Shown here one piece after another: positions 53,702 through 64,000 of a stretch of 64,000 bases of DNA. Position 1 is the stretch's first letter, and every line of letters starts with the position of its first letter. Made by a program: the position numbers and the translations under genes. The notes beneath the pieces are model-generated. The model had not been told where the DNA came from. It saw only the letters and a program-made list of their open reading frames with translations, and made no database searches. Location of the stretch: assembly GCA_029945375.1 (NCBI GenBank), contig CM057057.1, positions 5,890,001-5,954,000 of the forward strand, read 5' to 3'. The stretch comes from Agaricus subrufescens (taxonomy: Eukaryota > Basidiomycota > Agaricomycetes > Agaricales > Agaricaceae).

Positions 53702-56700
53702 TTAAACATTTCTGTACTCGAATGCGGGATTACCAGGCTCCGAGCTTTCTATCAACACCTTTGAATAACCCACCTCGCCGTTTTGAGCCTTTTGCAGCGC
53801 CTCTTCTACCGACAACACTTCTACACTCTCCAGATTAAGAGACTTTCTCAGATACGGCGCGAGCTCATGTAAAACTTGACTCTCCGCAAAAGGCAAAGTC
53901 CGGTTGAACGCGGTTTGAGCGCCATATTCGGTCATGCGTTTCTTGAATGCTTGAATGAACGGCATGGCCCTCTTGTCCTTGATCAACCCTTTTTGGACGA
54001 GCAGCTCTTTGATCTTTGCGTCGTCGACCTTGTCGTCTTGTTTTGTATACGCCTCTTGAACGATTCCTACACATGTATCTTGCCATTCAGGGAAACTCGT
54101 CGCGACGTAGATCCTGACTGCTTTAGGCTTTTTAGGATCAAATGTGATGGCTGCCTCGGAGGAGGCGGCATTGCCCTTTTTGCTTTTGGCCTTGGCCATG
54201 AGTTTGAGCAGGTTGACTTCGGCGTCGCGGATGGATTTGACGGTTGTACGCATGTAGTTTGAGCTTTCGAGAAGGGCACGGTCTACAGGAGAAGTGGGCG
54301 TGGGCCAGAGAGCTAGTTGGATGGATTGAGGTTCTTTGAGGATGCTTGTCCATATGTGCTCGGCAAAGTGGGGCGCGATGGGGGTGATGATGAGTGTGGC
54401 GATGCGGATCCAGTATTGGATGGTTTCGGCGTGCATGCCGGTGTTGGATGTGACTTCGCGGTACCAGTCCCGGATGATTTGCATCTCGTAGAAACCGTAT
54501 TTGAGAGCGTCTTTGTAATTCGTGCTGATGAGGGTGTGAGAATGGAAGGGAGATATATATTTATTTTGGGAAGACTCACGCGGCGTAGTGACTTTGAGTG
54601 GTGTTGATCAGATGATTGATCTCTTGCTCAAAGACTTTATCGAAAAAGTTCTTTTCGCCATGTCTCAAGCTGGCTTGATCTTTGAGAGTATCCTTTTATG
54701 AGATTGTCTTAGTATACCAATGTCAAAAGAAGGGGAACAACAAAACGCACCTCGCACCACGTCAAAAGAGTATGCACACGTAAAATATTCGCATTCGCAC
54801 TCTTTTCTTCGAAATTGGCATCCTCCATCCCATCGCCCGCATCCGCCAACGTCAATCTCGTCGCGTCAGCACCAAACTTTTCAACAGCCTCGCGTAAAGT
54901 CAAAGAATTACCGGTGCTTTTGCTCATCTTTTTGCCGTTCAGCATCAGATGTCCGTTGGTTCGCATACTGAGGGGGAACATCTTTTTGGGGAATACGGCG
55001 GCATGGACGTAGAGATTAAAGGTGAGGTGGTTAGGGATGAGGTCTTTAGCGGAGGAACGGATATCGTAGGGGTAGAAATAGTTGAATTCGTGTTTGAGTG
55101 TGTCGGCTTTTTCTTTGGGTAGAGGGGAGGGGTCGGGGAAGGGGCCATCGCAAAAGATGTATTCCCATATTTCGTCAGTCATCTGATCGGGGGTGATTCC
55201 GAGGGGGCCAGGTACTGATCCGTCGAGGGTTCCGCCTAAAATATAATTCAGTCAAGATGCATAATGATTGAATGCGATAAGAACTCACCGTGTAGAAGAT
55301 GAGCGACGGTGTAGTAACTCATATAGATCGTCGAATCGCTCAATGATTCTACCAAGAACTGCGGGTCCCAGGGCAATTTGGAACCAAGTCCGTATGTCCG
55401 TGCGCACGCCCACTTGTTCAGCCAAGCCAGAGTCTTCTGGAATCCGTGGCGTGTCTCCTCTGTGTAGGTGTTCATTCCCTTCAACAATTCCTCGACCTCG
55501 GCCCTCCAAGTTTCTTCGCCATAGTCCAAGTACCATTGGTCCATCAACGCGACAACACACTCGTCAGCCGAACGCGAGAGGACGAAACCCTCGGGCTCAG
55601 CGTACGCAAAAGCGAGGCCTTGGTTGATCAGGGCATCGCGGACCTTTGGTTTGGCGTCTTGGACAGATTGGCCCTTGAATTCACCAATGACCATGGTACC
55701 ATTATAGAAACCTTCTTTATACGCAAGTTCCTTTGCTTCCGCGAGTTGCTTGGTATCCTTGGAGGACAAAATCTTTAATTGCTTGACGATGGCGGGTGCA
55801 GAGAGGTCACCGTATGTCGGCGTCGATAAGACGGGAACGGGGTCAATGGCGGCCCACTTAGGGTCGATCTTGTAGTATTCGGCTTTTTTACGAAGGTCCA
55901 TGAGGGTTGCATAGTCGTCGGGGGAGTCTGAAGGAACGGATGTGACGACGCCTGTGCCTTTGGTGGCAAGGACGCTTTCCATGGGAAGGACATACACTTC
56001 TGGATTCACGGATAGGGGGGCATGGATTTTTGTACCGACGATGGCAGAACCTTGGACCTCTGCGAGTTTGGTGATTTCTCCGCGAGGGGTGATAATGCCT
56101 TGGAAAGCCATGTTGCGAGCGGCGCGATCGGTGCATAGGTAGGCTTCCTTTTCGTTGGCGGCGAAGACACCATATTTGAGGGTGGGCCCGACGAAGCAGT
56201 TGGTCTGACCGTACCTGAGCGGTAGAGTGAGCAGGAGGGGGAGAGCAAATTGAGAGGCACCTACATGGTTTCCGGACGTAAAGTGGCGGCGACGAGATAG
56301 ACCTTGCGTCCGCCAACCTTGGATTCGATGGCCTCCTTTGCGGCTGGACTCCACTCGACGACTGCCATTTTCATGCCGGTGTATTCTTGCGGGCCGACGC
56401 CCTCTCCGTCCTGTCTGTCGTGGTCCATGCAAGGCTGGCCATCCTTGGGACTGTAAATGGTATAGCGTTCGCCGAATTTGATTTTTCCGAGCCGGTAGAG
56501 TTTGTTGACCTGCCAGCGGACGAACGCGTCGTAGTAGGGGTTTGCGTCGGTGGTCATGAACGTTCGTCTCCAGTCTATCCTGGAGCCGAGCGCGTTGTTG
56601 TCAGCCTGGGGGGTTGGGTTGAGTGGAGAGATTAGAAGAAAGAGAAGCTACGAACGATGGCAAGAGGGGGAAAGTAGGTGAGCCAGTGCTGGGTATCGGC

Positions 56701-57341
56701 GAATTTTTTAATCTCGGAGCGGGGGATTCCAATGGACTCCATGATTTGGAACTGGTAGGTGAGGCCGGTGGATTTGGCGACGAGCTTGCCCTTTTTGGCC
56801 TTGGACTTGTCGACCGTGTCGCGCTCCTCCTTCTGCTTGGTCTCGGTGTCGACCTGCTCGAAGTGCTCAAAGTCGGGGCCAAAGAGCTCCATCTCGCGGA
56901 TGACCTTGTCGGCGGAGGCCTGGCGGGGGTGAGCGACGCGTCGGGGGGAGACTAGGGAGGCGTACCTTGATGGGCATGCCGGTGACATGGAAGCCGTGGG
57001 GGAAGAGGGCGCGCTTGCCGAGCATGCGCTCGTAGCCGGTGGCAAACTCGATCTTGGAGATGGTGAATGCGTGGCCGAGGTGGAGGCTGCCGTTCATGTA
57101 CGGGAAGGGGTAGTTGCCGAACCATTTCGGGTGCTGCTCGCGGATCTGCTGCGGGGAGAGGCCCGCGAGCTGGGCGGGCGATGGGGCGTCGACCTCGAAG
57201 AGGCGCTCCGATCGCCAGCGATCCTGGCAGCGGCGCTCGAGGGCCTTGAGGGCGTCGCGCTTGGCGGTCTGCGGGGGGTGTCAGCGGGCCGTTCCGCGGC
57301 AGAAAAGCACCCACCTGGCCGAGTTCGATGGTCTGCGCCAT
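53702..57341 (-). CDS. CDC60: cytosolic leucyl-tRNA synthetase
   Basis: Class I aminoacyl-tRNA synthetase charging tRNA-Leu for cytosolic translation. ATG at 57341 (MAQTIELGQ) with a first short exon, then [20 protein letters not shown] motif is in [20 protein letters not shown]. The editing (CP1) domain includes [18 protein letters not shown] and [19 protein letters not shown]. The KMSKS loop is [46 protein letters not shown]. The anticodon-binding and C-terminal parts run to [13 protein letters not shown] (TAA 53702-53704). No presequence, and the long eukaryotic/archaeal-type insert is present, so it is the cytosolic form. About eight introns. Divergent from Cdh1 over 76 bp and convergent with the VHS gene over 77 bp. 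Confidence 0.96.
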
Positions 57342-57417
57342 TATCGACCGGGGCAGCCGCATCGCAGGACTGAGTCAGGCGGGTCACGTGCGCGGTGCGA
57401 GTTGGCTCTCCCCCGCG

Positions 57418-59329
57418 ATGTCCGGCCTGAAGCACTCGCCCTTTGGCAAGCGGCTGCGCGCGTCCCAGCTCGACCCGCCGCGCCGCCGCCGCCCGCGCCC
57501 GAGCCCCGCCTCGACGCCGTCCCTCGCGCCCCTCGCCCCCAGCGACCCCAGCTCCGCCGCCCCCGACACGCCCCTCGCCCGCTCCCGCGACTATGGCGAC
57601 CGCTTCGTGCCCTCGCGCGACGTCGGCGACATGCGCACCAGCTACCACCTCATCGACGACGCCGGGCCCTCCACGCCCTCCCGCCACCGGATCATCCCCT
57701 CCGAGTCCGATGCTCTCAAAGGTGCGCGTCCCCGCCCCGCCCGTTTCCCCTTTCTCACCGCCGTCCAGAACAAGCCAACGCTATCTTCACTTCTATCCTA
57801 CAGACCGAGGTCACCCCGCCCTCCCCGCACCGCCCCCACTCCCCCACCCGCCCCATATCCTCCTCGACGCCCTCCACCCCGAAACGCCGCCGCCTCTTCA
57901 CCTACGCCTCCCCCTCCTCCTCCAAGTCCACCAGCCCCAACGCGTCCGCCACCCGCCGCCTCGACACTCCCACCGATGAGGCCTACTCCATGTCGCCCGT
58001 CCGCCAGGAATCCCGCACGCTCCTCGAGAGCCCGCGCCGCCATCTCCGCAACGTCTGCAAGACCCCCTACAGAGTCCTCGACGCCCCAGAACTGGTCGAC
58101 GACTTTTACCTAAACCTCGTCGACTGGTCGAGCACCAATGTCCTCGGCGTCGGTCTCGGCTCCTGCGTGTATCTCTGGACTGCCCACAATGCCCAGGTGT
58201 CCAAATTGTGCGATCTCGCCGAGGGAAGCGACACCATCAGCTCTGTTTCCTGGGTCCAAAAGGTTTGTTCTTCCTTGCATTACCCGCCCTTTCTCATTTC
58301 TGCTGCAGGGAACCACCCTCGCCGTGGGGACCCTCTTTGGCCGCCTGCACATCTACGACGCCAACACGCTCCAGCTCCAACGAACCTATCACCAAGCCCA
58401 CCAGCAGCGTATAGGTGCCCTCGCATGGAACTCCTTTGTCCTCTCCTCTGGCTCGCGCGACCGCCTCGTCCACCATCGCGATGTCCGAGATCCCTCGACG
58501 AGACCATTCAAGAGATGCACCGGCCATCGGCAGGAAGTATGTGGTCTCAAGTGGTCAGGAGATGGTGGTGTCATGAACGCCACTCTTGCCAGTGGTGGGA
58601 ATGACAACAAAGTCTGTATCTGGGATCTGCGCGGTTCTACCAGGAGCAGATCGAGTATCGAGCCCAACGAAAATAGCAACAGCACGCTACCACTATGGAA
58701 ATTCCATGAACACACAGCCGCCGTGAAGGCCCTCGCTTGGGATCCTCACGTTCCAGGCTTATTAGCAACAGGAGGTGGGACCCAGGACAAGCATATACGG
58801 TTTTGGAACGTCTCGAACGGTACGATGCTAAATGAGCTCGATACTGGATCCCAAGTACGTTCGCCCTCTCTCTATCATCTCTTCCCAACTCATAATGGTT
58901 CTGCAGGTGTGCAACCTCATATGGTCGCTCACATCCCACGAACTAGTTTCAACGCACGGCTTCTCATCCACCGCACCCCAAAATCAAATATGTATATGGA
59001 AATACCCAAGTTTAAACATGGTCGCTTCTCTAACAGGTCATACAAATCGTGTTTTATATCTTGCCATGTCTCCCGACGGCGAGACCATCGTCACTGGCGC
59101 CGGAGACGAGACATTGAGATTCTGGAATGCATTTGGTGGGTTAAGCGGGGGGAAAGCAAGCAGTGCCAGCAGCGGGGGAGGTGGATCTGGCGGATCTGGC
59201 GGAGGTGGCGGATTGTTCGGTGGTAGTGGCGGTGGAGGAGACGTGCTGGGTGGAGGAGGTAACGGTGGAGTGGGAGACGTAGTGGGCAAGGGGGGGAGTG
59301 CATTGGACTATGGGAGGCTGATAAGATGA
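57418..59329 (+). CDS. CDH1: APC/C co-activator Cdh1 (Fizzy-related/Ste9)
   Basis: WD40 adaptor that recruits substrates to the anaphase-promoting complex in late mitosis and G1. [14 protein letters not shown] start; C-box [24 protein letters not shown]-type sites in the Ser/Pro-rich linker; then [41 protein letters not shown] at the start of the propeller ([12 protein letters not shown] is the family signature). Blades follow to [35 protein letters not shown], the Cdh1-type last blade. A Gly-rich insert then leads to the C-terminal IR tail (GRLIR). The exon after 57720 joins in frame as [15 protein letters not shown]. It lies head to tail with CDC20, 118 bp apart. Confidence 0.93.
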
Positions 59330-59447
59330 TGAGCACAGTGCTTTTTTGATTTATTATTCGTTTTGTTTTTACATCTTGCTCTGTACTATCGCATCACGTG
59401 AATTGGAACACTGTTCACGCGTGGGTCGCGTGTGCTCACCACCGCCG

Positions 59448-61063
59448 ATGGTACTGCCCAAAACTCCCTCAAAGACCCCCGCAAAGACGCCCTCAAAGCG
59501 GGTCCGCTGCCGTTCGGACCCAAAGACCCCCCTCACCCCCGCCAGACCCGTCGGCGTCATTCGAAAAGGCGGCGTCGAGTCTCGTCTCGATGTCGTTACC
59601 TGCGACTATGTCCCACCGCCACCTCCAAAGCATGAGCTCAAGCGGTCCAAGTCGACCCCTGGGCGTGACAGGTTCATAACCAACAGGGACACCACCGACA
59701 TCGCAGCCGTCGCTGCAAGTCTCGAGCAAATGTCCCTCAACACCGAATTGTCCCCGAACCACACCGCCCGTCTTGCGGTCGCTACGGGTGTTCCCCTTAA
59801 TCGTCGTATCCTCGGATATCACGAGCAGCCCCCTGCTGCCTCCTCCTCGGATCTGACATTAGCTCAGCAGCGTGAATATGCAAAACCTCTCTATGCCCAA
59901 CGTCCGGGCGCCCTCCCTTCGTCCACCGGTGCCACTACTAGCAAGGCGAGAAAGATCCCTACGCAACCTGAGCGTGTGCTAGATGCTCCAGGGATGGTGG
60001 ATGATTTCTACCTTAATCTTCTCAGTTGGTCTTCTCAGAACGCTGTGGCTGTGGCTCTTGAAGCATCTACCTATATTTGGAAAGCGGATACTGGATCTGT
60101 CATTCAGTTGGGTGAAGCACCCGAAGGTGCTTATGTTTCCAGCGTAGATTTCTCGAACGATGGAGCGTTTTTGGGGATTGGACTTGGGACTGGCGATGTT
60201 GAGCTTTGGGATGTGGAGAGTGGGCAAAAGTTGAGGACCATGACTGGTCATCTGGGTCAGGTTGCCACTTTATCGTGGAATCAGCATATTCTCAGTTCTG
60301 GTTGTGCGGACGGCAGTATATGGCATCATGACGTTCGCATTTCGAGACACAAGGTGATGGAACTGCTTGGTCATAGTGGCGAGGTCTGTGGTTTGAAGTG
60401 GAGAAAGGATGGAGAGCTTTTGGCGAGTGGAGGTAATGATAATGTTGTTAATATTTGGGATGGAAGAGTTGGGGACGCTACTGAAGGTGCGAGGGGGAGC
60501 GCGAAGTGGACGAAAAGGAATCATACGGCTGCCGTCAAGGTTTGTTTTTTTTGCTGTTTCTCTATAATATTTCTTATATATGACTCTAGGCTCTGGCGTG
60601 GTGCCCTTGGCAACCCTCCCTCCTCGCTTCAGGTGGAGGGACGAACGATGCTACCATCAACGTCTGGAACAGTACCACCGGCGCACGCCTACACACTCTT
60701 CGTACGCCGTCCCAGATAACATCAATCCAGTGGGCTACTCAACGGAAGGAAATCCTCACTACGCATGGTTACCCCACAAACTCGATTATGATCCATGCTT
60801 ATCCAAGTATGGAACGGGTGGCGGAAATCAGAGATGCTCATGACTCGAGGGTGCTGTTTAGTTGTGTCGGGCCAGCTGGAGATGTCGTTTGTACCGGTGC
60901 GGGTGATGAGAATTTGAAGTTTTGGAGAGTATGGGATTCAAAGAGTGGGGATGGCAGCAATATAGGGAAGAAAAAGAAGAAGGTGCCGGCGGTAGCGAAT
61001 ACAGAGGACATTGGAGGAGGAAGGTTGAATTCTACGAGGGAGGGTATCCTGTCTATTAGATAG
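59448..61063 (+). CDS. CDC20: APC/C co-activator Cdc20 (Slp1)
   Basis: Mitotic activator of the anaphase-promoting complex and target of the spindle checkpoint. ATG at 59448 (MVLPKTPSKTPAKTPSKRVR). Basic Thr-Pro-rich N-terminus; C-box-like DRFITNRDTTD; the REYAKPLYAQRPG segment; then [38 protein letters not shown] and WD40 blades through [31 protein letters not shown] and, after an intron, ALAWCPWQPSLLASGGGTNDATINVWNSTTGARL. Last blade VVCTGAGDENLKFWRVW. The tail is lysine-rich and ends LSIR, an IR motif. Two coding exons meet at about 60540-60590. A decayed copy of its 3' end is at 9783-10122. Confidence 0.94.
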
Positions 61064-61086
61064 ATTGTTGTTATTATTTATAGAGA

Positions 61087-61100
61087 CCCTAACCCTAGGG
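61087..61100. other. telomere-like motif upstream of SDH4
   Basis: CCCTAACCCTAGGG lies between the CDC20 stop and the SDH4 ATG (51 bp upstream of the latter). It resembles a telobox: TTAGGG-type sites in promoters that bind Myb-family factors such as yeast Tbf1. The counterpart in copy 1 is a longer perfect palindrome. Confidence 0.6.
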
Positions 61101-61150
61101 CTATGCGGGTCTGACCGGCAGGCGGAAAGCACATTCGTCTGTTGTTGACC

Positions 61151-61768
61151 ATGGCCTCCAATCTCATCCTTCGTGCAAACCTCCCGAGGGCCTTAGCGCG
61201 TCGCTCTGTGTTTAGGACCGCCCTGCAAAGTTGGTCAAACATATGTTATTCCTCATGTTAGATTGCTGATCTTTCGCAGCTCGCGCCGCTTCTACAGGCT
61301 CTGTAAACGAACCTACAACATTCCCTCCTCCTTCTCGCTCTGCGGGTTCTTATCACTGGGCATTTGAACGTCTACTCTCTGCTGGGCTTGTTCCTCTCAC
61401 TGCTGCCGCTTTTGTGACCAGCACAACTGCACATCCTATCCTTGATGGTCTCCTCGGTGTCAGCTTGATCGTTCATTCTCACATCGGGGTACGTTCGTTA
61501 TGCTGTCGTTGAGCCTGCTTGACCTGACCCCTTTAGTTTGACTGTATGCTTGTGGACTACCTTCACCCTCGCAAATTCCCGGTTCTTGGTAGAATCGCCA
61601 CTTGGACTTTACGAACGGCGACTGTTGGAGTTCTTGTTGGTATCTACCAATTTAATACTAATGACATTGGTATGTGTCTTCAATTGCTATGGTGGTTGAC
61701 TTGTCTAAGAGGTGATTTTTCGTTTTGAAGGTATCACTGAGCTTATTGCAAGAGCTTGGGTTGCGTGA
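61151..61768 (+). CDS. SDH4: succinate dehydrogenase membrane anchor subunit CybS
   Basis: Small membrane subunit of respiratory complex II that binds haem b and ubiquinone in the mitochondrial inner membrane. Exons: 61151-61229, 61280-61488, 61537-61669, 61731-61768. The N-terminus MASNLILRANLPRALARRSVFRTALQ is a mitochondrial presequence. The body has SYHWAFERLLSAGLVPLTAAAFV (helix 1), HPILDGLLGVSLIVHSHIGFDCMLVDYLHPRKFP with the haem His and the quinone-site Asp-Tyr (DYLHPR), and TWTLRTATVGVLVGIYQFNTNDIGITELIARAWVA. This is the only intact one of three SDH4 copies in the window. Confidence 0.93.
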
Positions 61769-62728
61769 AGGTCAAGTTGGGCCGTTTAGAATAATTACAT
61801 TCGCGTTGTGTGGTTTTGGGGGTTCCGAGAAATGCCACTCTTATTTTTCTTTGTTCCCTGTTCTTGCTCCTGACTGCAAGAAAATCTGAATGAAGGTCGA
61901 CTGTACCCACACCCGTTGGGTTTGTGCATATGCAAGTATGTCTATGTACCAATCGCAAAAAAGCAAGTATCAAATCTCATATCCGTGATTCGCATCCTCG
62001 TCTTGCAGTCGAGCTTCATCGTTCTTTTCTGGCTTGAGAAAGTCTCCTGACTCTGCGGAGTAGAAGGAGGGTTTTGTAAGGTTAAAATGTGCCTAAAAAT
62101 TCGTTGATGCTATCTTGGGCCGATGACATTGCCATGTCATTGTATCATGGTGGTTACGACACATGAGAAGACTTTCAGGTGCAGTCCGTTGACAAGGATT
62201 TGTTCAAGAAGGTTTCGATAAGTTCATATTTGTTTTCGTCCCCTTCACTCCTCTTACTCTTATATGTCGCAGTGGTGTGTTAGGTATTTTGAATTAGACA
62301 TGGGATACGTTAGCTATGCTCATAGTTTACAGTTGGAACAACCACAGCACTCGAGCTCGAGCGGTCGGTTGTGTGACCATTCGTGAGATGCCTTGTTAGT
62401 TGCAGACACGAGGCCAGCACAGCTTCGTCTTTGTAACCCAACTCCGTACGCACACACCCCCGCTCACGAAAGCTCTACTCGCAGGTGTGTGTTACGAACG
62501 CTAGAAATCTCTTGTATCTGTCCTCTGAGCACGACTTTTGTTCTCTAATTTTAGTACTCTTGAACATGCCGCTGTTCTCCTGGCTTATTGGCGACCTTAT
62601 TAATCGATCTAGGCCTGGAAGCCCTGCTACGCCCCAACCGGCCACCTCTGGTGGGTTTATACACTTTGTGCTTGAGAGTACAGTCATAGCTTATCGTCGT
62701 AGCAGGGCCTCCTCAGTCCCTCCAATCG
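61769..62728. other. spacer between SDH4 and the NACHT gene
   Basis: Matches the spacer 10943-11944. No gene is recognised. An ATG at 62567 (MPLFSWLIGDLINRSRP) starts a short open frame equivalent to the one at 11764 in copy 1; it could be an upstream exon but I cannot join it in frame to the NACHT exons. Confidence 0.45.
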
Positions 62729-64000
62729 ATGTCTACAACCAGCATAGTCCCTCAATCCAATTCCGAACCACCTGCCATTGGCATCCAAGGTGCGTTTCTG
62801 TGTGTGGTTTGATGACAGTCAGGAGTTTATGATCATCACAGTTTTGTCTGGATCGGGCGGCTTCTTCCCTGGGGCTCATAGCTTTGTTTTGAACAATCCC
62901 ACCATGGTGGAGATTCAAGGAGATGATAAGATACGCTATGGTGAGGATCACTGCATCATCTATTCGAGAATCCTACTGATTCGTCTTGCCTTATCCCTAG
63001 CCATGGGATTACTTTTCAAGTATATCATTGATGGTGCAGCCCATAATGATTCTTCGCGCCAATACCCTCCCAGGTGTCATCCCGGCACACGTGAAGTGAT
63101 CCTCGAACTACTCCTTACCTGGTTCAAAGACAAATTCCGCTCTAAATCCCTTTTTCTGCTTACTGGGCCTGCTGGGGTCGGTAAATCCGCCATCATGCAT
63201 ACTTTTGCGGAACGGATAGAGGATCGCGTCGTTTCTGTATTTGTTTCACGACCAAATAATCGTAACGACCCAGACCGTATCTTCGTTACTATCGCGAATC
63301 AACTCGCTCATCGTATCGAAGCTTATCGCGACTATCTTGTGGACCAAATTGCTACCAGTCCCGACATTCTCATCAAAAACATGGAAACTCAGTTCCGAGC
63401 CTTCATCATCGAACCATTCGTAGTGAGGATGATTGGAGCGGGTGGGCCACCCATGGCTATCTTACTGGATGGACTTGACGAGGTCGAAGGTGTGGACCCC
63501 CAACGGGACATTATCCGAATCATCAGCAGGTTTACACGAGAGCATCGTCATACGCCCCTCGCGTGGATTATCGCGAGTCGTCCGGAGCTCCATATAACCA
63601 ACACGTTCAAAGAGGCCTCCGTACAAGGCCTATTCGAGTCACACTCTATCTTCATCGACGATCCGGGGGCTCGCCGTGATGTTCGACGCTTCTTGGCCGA
63701 CAGCTTCCGCACCATACGAGATGAGTATCCTGGCCCTACCTCAAATGATTGGCCTGGAAATGCTGTCATTGCCAAGCTCGCGGCAGTTTCCTCTGGCCAC
63801 TTCATTTTTGCCCAAACTACGATTCGTTTCATCAAAGATCCTGATCACTCTAACCCTATCTCACGACTCAATCTTGTCTTATCTGCTATTGATCGTTCGA
63901 AGAATGGTCCGAGTGCGGGGCAGCCATTCAGAAATCTCGATAACTTGTATAGGGAGATTCTCTTGAGAATCCCACCGGAGATATTGCCCATAACAAAACT
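62729..64000 (+). CDS. NACHT-type STAND NTPase, 5' part (truncated by window end)
   Basis: Paralogue of the gene at 11945, with the same exon layout: 62729-62789, 62842-62940, 63001 onward. It reads MSTTSIVPQSNSEPPAIGIQ, GFFPGAHSFVLNNPTMVEIQGDDKIRYA, KYIIDGAAHNDSSRQYPPRCHPGTRE, Walker A GPAGVGKSAI, FVSRPNNRNDPDRIFVTIANQLAHRIEA and Walker B AILLDGLDEVEG, to RIPPEILPITK at the window edge. No stop or frameshift so far. The 60-nt intron 62941-63000 is free of stops in frame, as in the other copy. By family, a nucleotide-binding switch protein of fungal self/non-self or stress response; effector and sensor parts are not in view. Confidence 0.85.

Larger units (their letters stand above)
60617..64000 (+). 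repeat. segmental duplicate (copy 2, likely donor) of the CDC20-3'/SDH4/NACHT block
   Basis: Collinear with 9783-13557. All three genes of the block are intact here, whereas copy 1 has dead CDC20 and SDH4 parts. The right end is outside the window. Confidence 0.9.

Overview
This is a stretch of nuclear DNA from a basidiomycete fungus, most likely an agaricomycete. The evidence is a dense set of short (about 47-70 nt) introns with typical fungal splice sites, STAND NTPases of the mushroom NACHT type, DUF6589 and RecQ-like helicase transposon genes, and housekeeping proteins such as an HDEL-tailed BiP, tuberin, a GEN1/Yen1 resolvase, Cdh1/Cdc20 and CybS. I see no rRNA, tRNA or CRISPR.

Layout. 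1-5.3 kb: tail of one MFS transporter, a relic of a thioesterase gene, and a full tandem MFS paralogue. 5.9-9.5 kb: BiP (minus) and the NatC catalytic subunit (plus) share a promoter rich in ACGTG cores. 9.8-15.7 kb: a segmental duplicate of the 60.6-64 kb region, holding dead 3' Cdc20 and dead SDH4 plus an apparently intact NACHT NTPase. The 3' part of that NACHT gene can be read in frame through an array of seventeen 3-nt exons separated by near-identical intron-like units. 16.4-24.3 kb: an old transposon zone of two direct copies of a ~610-bp element with 24-bp terminal inverted repeats, enclosing broken RecQ-like and DUF6589 genes, with a solo LTR nested in the helicase. 24.4-49.4 kb: housekeeping and metabolic genes (GEN1/Yen1, TSC2, a multipass membrane protein, ARMT1-like phosphatase, BolA, FluG-type amidohydrolase, NCS1 permease, ACOT9-type thioesterase, an inverted SDH4 relic, two unrecognised proteins). 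49.4-64 kb: GH3 N-acetylglucosaminidase, VHS-GAT adaptor, cytosolic LeuRS, then Cdh1, Cdc20, SDH4 and the second NACHT gene, which runs off the window.

How it fits together. The housekeeping genes are packed with 29-300 bp spacers and several divergent promoters. Duplicated gene pieces are frequent: MFS, thioesterase, Cdc20, SDH4 (three loci) and NACHT. In the 9.8-kb duplicate only the NACHT gene kept its reading frame. Very small exons are common across the window (3, 6, 7, 9, 11, 13, 16 and 19 nt). The codon-exon array at 14.06-15.32 kb is the extreme case and the most unusual object here. All exon models were derived by eye from splice signals, frame and family conservation; none is backed by transcripts.
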